In this document: one piece after another, positions 1 through 5,700 of the stretch
Position numbering within the stretch: the stretch's first letter is position 1
Layout of the letters: every line of letters starts with the position of its first letter
From: Clostridia bacterium
Lineage (GTDB): Bacteria; Bacillota_A; Clostridia; Oscillospirales; CAG-272
Reading direction: 5' to 3'
Assembly (NCBI GenBank): GCA_017467225.1
Contig: JAFTSR010000040.1
Coordinates: 1-5,965 of the forward strand
Length of the DNA: 5,965 nucleotides
Translations under genes and position numbers: made by a program
The notes under the pieces: model-generated
Told to the model about the DNA's origin: nothing
Seen by the model: the letters and a program-made list of their open reading frames with translations, nothing else
The model's database searches: none

Positions 1-352
1 GAATAATGCAATCGTTGGACACCTCTGCCGAGGTCACAGCTACCGCCATGTCGCCCTGCACACGAAAGAGCAGCACGCAAAGCGAGTGATCCTCCGCCAG
101 ATCGTACACGGCATCCTCGATCGATCCCTCACGGTACAGAGCCTGCTCAATCTGCCGCGCGGCAATGTTCATGCTGCGGTCGCGGATGGAGCGATAAAAG
201 GTATCCAGAAGTCCCACCTGAAAAACACCGAGCACCAGCATGGTAAAGCCGGTAAACACCGCCAGGCTGATCAGCAGCATTCGCTGAATGCCGAACCGGC
301 TGCGGCGACGGTCGCGACGGGCGGCACGGCGTCCGTCATCCTTTTTTTTCAT
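1..352 (-). CDS. Sensor histidine kinase, N-terminal part (cut by window edge)
   Basis: This is the first 117 or so residues of a membrane sensor kinase, identified mainly by its position directly after an OmpR-family regulator. Translation shows a very basic cytoplasmic head (KKK, then RR, RR and RRR clusters through about residue 20), and one hydrophobic segment at about residues 25-49 that begins MLLISLAVF. A hydrophilic stretch follows, probably extracellular, containing RSMNIAARQIEQALY and EDAVYDLAEDHSL. This fits the TM1 plus sensor domain of a two-TM kinase. HAMP, DHp and ATPase domains would lie beyond base 1 and are not seen. Two adjacent in-frame ATGs exist (355-353 and 352-350). 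The GAGGG at 359-363 sits 6 bases before the second and only 3 before the first, so 352 was chosen. Either overlaps the regulator stop, implying translational coupling. The signal sensed cannot be told from this part. The kinase role is inferred from context; the membrane segment is seen directly. Confidence 0.85.
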   Translation of the reverse strand, partial: MKKKDDGRRAARRDRRRSRFGIQRMLLISLAVFTGFTMLVLGVFQVGLLDTFYRSIRDRSMNIAARQIEQALYREGSIEDAVYDLAEDHSLCVLLFRVQGDMAVAVTSAEVSNDCII

Positions 353-1044
353 CATACGCCCTCAAAACGGTAACCGACACCGCGCAGCGTTACGATATAT
401 CCGCTGTATTTTCCAAGGCTCTTGCGCAACAGCTTGATATGGGTGTCCAGCGTACGTGCGTCGCCGTAGAAGTCGTAGCCCCATACCTCACAGATCAGCT
501 TTTCACGCGAGAGCGCAATGTTGCGGTTGGCCAGCATATAAAAGAACAGATCGTACTCCTTGGGCGACATCTCGATCCGCTCGCCGTCAATATAAACCAG
601 GCGTGCGGTCAGATCGGCCTTGAGACCGCCGCCGTCCAGCTCAACAATCACATTGGGCTTTTGCTCACCCGAGGTCTGCGGCTGGCTGACGCGCTTCATA
701 ATGGCACCGATGCGCAGCATCAGCTCCTTGGGGGAAAAGGGCTTCATGACGTAATCGTCGATGCCCAGCTCAAAGCCGTTGATTTTATCGTACTCCTCGC
801 CGCGCGCCGACAGCATAATGATGGGCGTCTGGCTGATCTTGCGGATCTCCCGGCAGGCAGAGAAGCCGTCAAGCTCGGGCATCATGATATCCATGATGAT
901 CACGTCATAGGTATTCTGACGGCACAGGAGCACCGCCTCCATACCGTCACCCGCCTCGCTGACCGTGTGACCCTCAAACTCCGCGTATTTTTTTATGATC
1001 GACCGAATGCGAACCTCGTCGTCTACAACTAAAATATGATACAT
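352..1044 (-). CDS. OmpR/PhoB-family two-component response regulator
   Basis: This is a 230-residue cytoplasmic transcription factor that should be phosphorylated by the kinase encoded next. The receiver domain (about 1-118) has the full active site: acidic pair D8-D9, phospho-acceptor D52 in IIMDIMMPELDG, S79 in the Thr/Ser switch position, and K101 in the KP motif. After a short linker (about 119-131) comes a winged-helix DNA-binding domain (about 132-230). It has the family MSPKEYDLFFYML helix, the VWGYDF segment, a recognition helix near 197-208 (RTLDTHIKLLRK), and a C-terminal wing ending TLRGVGYRF. Length is normal for the family. The start is fixed by an AGGAGG 8 bases upstream. It lies 25 bases after htrA and overlaps the kinase start, so the three genes look like one transcript. 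The OmpR-family assignment is secure. Likely targets include its own operon, given the tandem 11-base repeats at 2605-2626. A specific name such as CssR, WalR or PhoP cannot be assigned. Confidence 0.96.
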   Translation of the reverse strand: MYHILVVDDEVRIRSIIKKYAEFEGHTVSEAGDGMEAVLLCRQNTYDVIIMDIMMPELDGFSACREIRKISQTPIIMLSARGEEYDKINGFELGIDDYVMKPFSPKELMLRIGAIMKRVSQPQTSGEQKPNVIVELDGGGLKADLTARLVYIDGERIEMSPKEYDLFFYMLANRNIALSREKLICEVWGYDFYGDARTLDTHIKLLRKSLGKYSGYIVTLRGVGYRFEGV

Positions 1045-1052
1045 CTGTCTTT

Positions 1053-1058
1053 CCTCCT
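1053..1058 (-). promoter_or_regulatory. Ribosome binding site of the response regulator
   Basis: The minus strand reads AGGAGG, with 8 bases between it and the ATG at 1044. It is a near-consensus Shine-Dalgarno inside the 25-base gap after htrA. The regulator can therefore be translated independently even though it is probably co-transcribed with htrA. No promoter or terminator fits in this gap. Confidence 0.85.
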
Positions 1059-1069
1059 CTTATTGGTTA

Positions 1070-2542
1070 TCATTTCGGGGTAAACTGTACGTTCAGATCC
1101 GAGGGAACGTACTCCCGGAGCGTCAGCTCGACCTTGTATTCCTTCTCGGCACGGACAACAGTCAGCGTGACCGTGTCGCCCACCTCATAGGCGGAAAGCA
1201 CCGCCTCAACATCGTCCGACGAGGTCACCTTGACACCGTCGATGGCGTAAAGCAGATCGCCATATTTGAGCTGATCGCTGTGTGCGCTCTCCAGAATATA
1301 CACACCGGCGTAATTGGACTTGAAATATCTCCACGCCGTCATGATGTTGGCACTGGTAATATCATACAGGCTCAGACCGGCATCCACCACGCCGCGCACG
1401 TAGCCGTACTCGATCAGCTGATTGATCACGTCATACGCGGTATCCACGGGAATGGCAAAGCCCAGACCCTCCACGTCGTCCTCCGAGCACTTGGCATTGA
1501 CCACGCCGATCAGCTGTCCTGCCATATTGAACAGTCCGCCGCCCGAGTTTCCGGGGTTGACCGCTGCATTGGTCTGCAGCAGCGTCATGCTCTGACCGTC
1601 GATCACAATGCTTCTGGCCGTCGCGCTGATGATACCGCTGGTGACCGTACCACCCAGCGAGCCGAGCGGATTTCCAATGGCGAACACCCATTCACCGACG
1701 ATCAGATCGGCGCTGCAGCCAAGGCGGGCCGCCTGCAGCGACTCTCCCTTGGTATCCACCCAAATGACGGCAATATCGGTAGCAATATCGCGACCGATCA
1801 GCACTGCGCTGTATTCACTTCCGTCGGTCATGCGCACGGTAATGGTGTCCGCGCCGGCGATGACGTGATTATTGGTCACAATATAGCCATCCTCAGAGAT
1901 CACCACGCCGCTGCCGGCACCGCTGCTGACGTAATTGCCAAGCCATCCGCCGCTGACCATGGTCTCGGTCGAAATCTCCACCACAGTCGCCTGCACCTTG
2001 TCAATGGCTTCCGCCATGGTGCTGTAAGCGTCCGCACCGGCCGAGCCTGCATAGGTCAGACTGCCCAGCGACCCACTCTTATCCAGCTTAGGAGCGGGAT
2101 TTCGCGTGCCGTCGTTGACAGCGTGATCCGGCGTTTTGTCACCATCCGCCGACACGCCGGTCGAGGGAAAGTGCGTGGTATCTCCCGGTGCATCAAGCTG
2201 CGTGTCACCGGGATTGTCCGCCGGTGTGTTTTGCTCTGAGATATACGCTGCAATCTTGGAGCCGAACATACCCGTGCCAAAGCCCAGCGCGATACACAGC
2301 GCCACGATCAGCACAGCCGTCACGCCCATGCCGCGACGGGCACGCTTCTGTTCGGTATCCTCCCCCTCGGGAGTCGGTCGGTAGCCGCCCTCCCAGGTGT
2401 GCCGTGTGTCGGCGTGATAGCGCACACCGTTGCCGCCCTCGGGCGTAGTGTAGGAGGTGCGCTGCGGCGCAGCCTGCTCTCCTCCACGGGGTTCATCGGC
2501 CGCGTTTTGCGAATTGTTATTGTAAAAATCGTTATTATTCAT
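1070..2542 (-). CDS. htrA: HtrA/DegP-family membrane-anchored serine protease with one PDZ domain
   Basis: This is a trypsin-like protease and chaperone of the S1C family that handles misfolded exported proteins at the outer face of the membrane. Counting from the ATG at 2542 it has 490 residues. First comes a hydrophilic Asn/Pro/Gly-rich cytoplasmic head (1-70), then one membrane segment (about 72-93, GVTAVLIVALCIALGF), then a Pro/Asp/Thr-rich stalk (about 100-160). The protease domain (about 175-375) carries the catalytic triad H226 in TNNHV, D256 in ATDIAV and S333 in GNSGG. A single PDZ domain follows (about 380-475). The frame also opens at 2602, but that ATG lacks a ribosome site, whereas GGAGAG precedes the ATG at 2542. 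A candidate promoter would also start transcription downstream of 2602. The regulator gene follows after 25 bases. Two cysteines, C276 and C352, lie in the exported domain. Family and catalytic competence are clear; htrA is used in the broad family sense. Confidence 0.95.
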   Translation of the reverse strand: MNNNDFYNNNSQNAADEPRGGEQAAPQRTSYTTPEGGNGVRYHADTRHTWEGGYRPTPEGEDTEQKRARRGMGVTAVLIVALCIALGFGTGMFGSKIAAYISEQNTPADNPGDTQLDAPGDTTHFPSTGVSADGDKTPDHAVNDGTRNPAPKLDKSGSLGSLTYAGSAGADAYSTMAEAIDKVQATVVEISTETMVSGGWLGNYVSSGAGSGVVISEDGYIVTNNHVIAGADTITVRMTDGSEYSAVLIGRDIATDIAVIWVDTKGESLQAARLGCSADLIVGEWVFAIGNPLGSLGGTVTSGIISATARSIVIDGQSMTLLQTNAAVNPGNSGGGLFNMAGQLIGVVNAKCSEDDVEGLGFAIPVDTAYDVINQLIEYGYVRGVVDAGLSLYDITSANIMTAWRYFKSNYAGVYILESAHSDQLKYGDLLYAIDGVKVTSSDDVEAVLSAYEVGDTVTLTVVRAEKEYKVELTLREYVPSDLNVQFTPK

Positions 2543-2545
2543 AGG

Positions 2546-2551
2546 CTCTCC
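2546..2551 (-). promoter_or_regulatory. Ribosome binding site deciding the htrA start
   Basis: The minus strand reads GGAGAG, and the GGAG core stands 5 bases before the ATG at 2542. The alternative ATG at 2602 is preceded by AATAATCACA, which has no purine-rich core. This site is the main reason for the shorter htrA start. Confidence 0.75.
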
Positions 2552-2587
2552 ATAATTTTTGATCAAAGACGGGCTTCTTTCGGTCTC

Positions 2588-2616
2588 ATTATAATCAGCC
2601 ATTGTGATTATTTCAT
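2588..2616 (-). promoter_or_regulatory. Candidate proximal promoter of the htrA-regulator-kinase operon
   Basis: On the minus strand a perfect TATAAT -10 lies at 2593-2588. A 17-base spacer separates it from a weak -35, ATGAAA, at 2616-2611 (four of six consensus positions). Transcription would begin near 2581, giving a leader of about 38 bases to the ATG at 2542. The weak -35 sits inside a pair of tandem 11-base repeats, as in activator-dependent promoters. The start site is inferred from sequence only, and TATAAT can occur by chance in AT-rich DNA. Confidence 0.5.
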
Positions 2617-2626
2617 GATGATTTCA
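2605..2626 (-). repeat. Tandem 11-base direct repeat, candidate response-regulator binding box
   Basis: On the minus strand TGAAATCATCA (2626-2616) is followed immediately by TGAAATAATCA (2615-2605). The two units match at 10 of 11 positions. Two direct repeats with an 11-base period are the known recognition pattern of dimeric OmpR/PhoB-family regulators, such as the Pho box or the WalR box. The second unit ends 11 bases before the TATAAT at 2593-2588 and covers the poor -35, matching class II activation. The repeat is seen directly; its use by the regulator at 352-1044 is inference. The same bases can also be read as an imperfect dyad (2602-2629). Confidence 0.55.
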
Positions 2627-2665
2627 CAAAAAACGCTTGAAAAATCCAAACGCCTGTGTTTTTTG

Positions 2666-2694
2666 TTGATTTTTGCGCGCGGATGTGATATAAT
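2666..2694 (+). promoter_or_regulatory. addB promoter with extended -10
   Basis: The -35 is TTGATT (2666-2671), followed by a 17-base spacer and the -10 TATAAT (2689-2694). A TG at 2686-2687, one base before the -10, makes it an extended -10. Spacing and hexamers are close to the housekeeping sigma consensus. Transcription should start near 2701, leaving about 47 bases of leader before addB. The -10 lies inside the left arm of the inverted repeat at 2684-2711. Confidence 0.8.
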
Positions 2695-2711
2695 ATCTTT
2701 ATTATATCACA
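2684..2711. repeat. Perfect 12-base inverted repeat spanning the divergent promoters
   Basis: The left arm TGTGATATAATA (2684-2695) and right arm TATTATATCACA (2700-2711) are exact reverse complements around a TCTT centre. The arms hold TGATATAAT on both strands, so the element supplies a -10 in each direction and covers both predicted start points. It is not a terminator: no T-run follows on either strand, and the arms are AT-rich. It may be a bidirectional core promoter, an operator for an unknown dimeric repressor, or both. It does not match the CIRCE, LexA/DinR, Rex or PerR patterns known to me. Confidence 0.75.
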
Positions 2712-2729
2712 CTTATCCGAAAAAAACAA
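2701..2729 (-). promoter_or_regulatory. Candidate distal promoter of the htrA operon, mirror of the addB promoter
   Basis: On the minus strand the -35 TTGTTT (2729-2724) is separated by 17 bases from TATAAT (2706-2701), again with TG one base before the -10. Transcription would start near 2694 and give a leader of about 150 bases before the htrA ATG at 2542. The -10 is the mirror image of the addB -10 through the inverted repeat. The -35 matches consensus only in TTG, so activity in this direction is less sure than for addB. Confidence 0.5.
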
Positions 2730-2734
2730 GAGTC

Positions 2735-2741
2735 AAGGAGG
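2735..2741 (+). promoter_or_regulatory. Ribosome binding site of addB
   Basis: AAGGAGG stands 6 bases before the ATG at 2748. It is a near-perfect Shine-Dalgarno and fixes the addB start. Confidence 0.88.
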
Positions 2742-2747
2742 ACGAGT

Positions 2748-5700
2748 ATGCTGCATTTGGTATTGGGAAGCGCCGGAACGGGTAAATCATCGTATATTTC
2801 CTCTCTGATCGAACGCGACGTGGCCCAGGGCAAGGAGGCTTATCTGATCATTCCCGAGCAGCAGGCCAATCTGTCCGAGCGTACCATGCTGCCGCACCTG
2901 CCTGAGCGCGCCGGTCTGACCTTTACCATCGCCGGCTTCACCAAGCTGTACGAACGCATCGCCGCCCGCTACGGTGGCATTACCACCCGTCCGCCCGACC
3001 GTGCGCTCAAGATGCTGCTGCTTTGGGAATGCATGCGCGAGCTTTCGCCGCTGCTGGAGGAGTACCGCATCCCTGCCGACACACCTCCCGACGGCGCGCT
3101 GATCGCGCTGCTTTTGCAGACGCTGGAGGAGCTGCAATGCAGTGCCGTCTCTCCGTCCCATCTGGAAACGGCCGCCGCACGCCTGCCAGAAGGCACACCG
3201 CTGCCGCGCAAGCTGCGCGACATTGCTCTGCTTTACGCCACCTACGAGGCGCGCATCGCGTCGGTGAGCGAGAGCGACGGCTCGGATACCGTCTCACAGC
3301 TGGCGCAGCTGCTACAAAAGCACCGCTGCTTTGTGGAAAGCAACGTTTACATCGACTCCTTCACCGACTTCACCGCCGAGGAATATCACGTGCTGCAGGA
3401 GCTGATCGGCAGCGCGGATAACGTCACGGTGGCGCTGTGCTGCGACGGTCTTACCGACAGCATTCCCGCCTTTGCGTGCGCCGCAGCGACCGCCCGACGC
3501 CTGCTGCAGATCAGCCGTGAGCAGGACGTTCCCGTGCACTATACCCAGCTGCGTGAAAATCGTCGCACGTCTTCGCCCGAGCTGTGCAGGCTTGAGCGCT
3601 ATCTTTGGGATCTTTCCTATCAGTCGTGTGAAGATGATCTGCCGCTGCCGGACGAGCGCGGTGACATTACGCTTTTGCGCTGCGCCGATATTTATGCCGA
3701 GGCTGAGGCGGCTGCCTTGCACGTGCTCCATCAGCTGCACCGCGGCACGTCCTACGGTGAGATAGCCATCATCGTCCGCGACACCGAGGCTTATCGCGGT
3801 GTGCTGGACGCGGCGCTGGAGCGTCACGGCATTCCCTTTTACTTTTCCGATAAAACCACGCTGGCGGACAAGCCCTTGTGCCGCTTCCTTTTGAGCGCGC
3901 TGCGTGCCGTCGCCTACCGTTTTCCCACCCAGGATATTCTGACCATGACCAAGACCGGTCTGCTTCATACGAGCGAGGCGGATCTTGACCTGTTCGAGCA
4001 ATACGTTGACACCTGGAGCATCAATGGCAACGATTTTCTTGCCGAGCGCTGGGTCAAAAATCCCGACGGCTACACCGACCGCCTGCACGAGCGCGGCACG
4101 CAGATCCTTGCGGCGGCCAACCGCGTGCGCGAGGCGCTGATCGGGCCGCTTTTGCGCCTGTACACCGCGCTGCACGCCGATCCTTCGCTGCCCTCTGCCT
4201 GCCGTGCGCTGTACGATTATATGGCAGAGATGCAGCTGGCCGATCGCTGTGCCGCCATCGCCGAGGGCGAGCTGACGGCAGGCTATCTCAAGGAAGCCGG
4301 CGAAACGCTGCGCATTTACGACACCGTAACCGACACGCTGGCACAGCTGTCCGCGGCGCTGCCCGACGTCCGGGTGACGCCAAGCGAGCTGCACGCCGCG
4401 CTGCAGATGCTGTTTGCGCAAAGTGAGCTGGCCTCAGTTCCCTCGCTGCACGACAGCGTTACCATCGGTGCGGCCGACACGCTGCGCGTGGAAAACGTCG
4501 CCGTATGCCTTGTGCTGGGACTTGGCGAGAGTGAATTTCCTCGCGCCATCAGCGATACGGGACTTCTCAGCGAGGCGGACAAGCAGCAGCTGGCTGCACT
4601 TGACATTCCATTGGACAACAGCGGTGAGCTGCGCTCCTCGCGTGAGCTGATGTATGTCTGGCGCGCCATGACCAAGCCCTCCCACGCCCTGATCGTCTCC
4701 ACCGTTGCCGCCTCCATGGACGGCAGCGCCAAATCTCCCGGCATTGCTTACGACCGCCTTTTGTACCTTTTCCCATATTTGAAAGAACAGATCATGCATT
4801 TTGATCTTTCCCTTCTGCACCAGCCGCACGCTGATGCGCCCATCGCGTCCGAGACTGCAGCACCGCAGCCTGCGCCCGATCCCGAGGGGGGCTCGACCGA
4901 CTACACGCCACACCTTCCCTCCCCCGACGATATCACACCCGAGAGGGCATCGGCGCTTCTGGGCGACACGCTCTACCTCACCCAGTCGCGCATTCAGACC
5001 TTCGTGCAATGTCCCTTCCGCTTCTACTGCACCTACATGCTGCAGCTGCGCGAGAGACAGGTAGCCGCCATCGATTATGCCGACAGCGGCACCTTCTTCC
5101 ATTTCCTTCTGGAAAAGGTGCTGCGCGAATGCCTGGATGCCCAGGGTCATTTTGTCGCGCCCGCCGAGGCGGAGATCGAGCCGCTGGCCGATCGCTTTGT
5201 CAACCAATATCTGCGCGCGCTGCTCGCATCCTGCGACACCGACGCCACCCGCTCGGCGCGCATTATGCATTTGTTTTCCCGTCTGCGTGCGCTGGCGCTG
5301 GTGCTTCTGCGCGACGTTTTAGGCGAGCTATCCCACAGCAAATTCCTGCCCTCTGCCTTTGAGCTGCGTATTGGCGCACGCTCGCCCGACGCGCCCGCGC
5401 CCTACTGCATCGATCTTGACGACGGCAGCCGCATTCTGCTTGGCGGCACGGTCGACCGCGTGGATGCTTACACGCAGGACGGCAAGCTGTATCTGCGCGT
5501 GGTTGATTATAAAAGCGGCTCCAAGTCCTTCTCCCTGGATGACGTGCGAAAGGGCTTCAATCTGCAGCTTTTGATCTATCTCTTTGCGCTTTGCCGCGCA
5601 GGTGAGTCGGGCGCCACCCCCTTACCGGCCGGCGCGCTTTACATTTCCACCAAGGAGGTCAACGGCGTCGTACACACCGAGCGCAGCTGTCTGCTTTTGG

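Noticed and set aside
86..373. Plus-strand open frame of 95 codons at the left end
   Set aside because: It is antisense to the kinase, whose minus-strand translation has a basic head, a membrane segment and a coupled start. The plus-strand version has no motif.
1045..1069. A separate promoter for the regulator and kinase in the gap after htrA
   Set aside because: The gap is only 25 bases and holds the ribosome site. I saw no -35/-10 pair in or just upstream of it that I would defend within the GC-rich end of htrA.
1280..2239. Plus-strand open frame of 319 codons opposite htrA, and one of 197 codons (439-1032) opposite the regulator
   Set aside because: They are antisense shadows of well-supported genes. 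The translations are His/Arg/Ala-rich without motifs, and no ribosome site is evident.
2684..2711. The inverted repeat as an intrinsic terminator or leader hairpin
   Set aside because: The stem is almost all A/T, no U-run follows on either strand, and both predicted transcripts begin inside or at the edge of the repeat. The full hairpin would therefore not be in either RNA.
2602..2711. TGTGA/TCACA half-sites shared by the two dyads, as paired operators of a Rex- or CRP-like factor
   Set aside because: The inner spacings differ (16 versus 18 bases), and neither equals the spacing of Rex or CRP sites. The shared 5-mers are short and likely to recur in AT-rich DNA.
2399..2785. Plus-strand open frame crossing the regulatory gap into addB
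   Set aside because: It overlaps the htrA start, both promoters and the addB start in a different frame, and has no ribosome site. It is a chance frame.
3312..4421. Long open frame on the minus strand inside addB (369 codons), and a second at 4434-5270
   Set aside because: Both lie opposite a continuous AddB frame that has conserved motifs throughout. GC-rich DNA with strong third-position bias leaves the antisense frames open. Their Gln/Gly/Arg-rich translations show no recognisable domain.
4615..5095. AGCGG pentamers in addB as Chi sites, for example near 4620
   Set aside because: AGCGG is the B. subtilis Chi sequence, but a 5-mer occurs often by chance in GC-rich DNA. The Chi of this organism is unknown, so no functional claim is possible.
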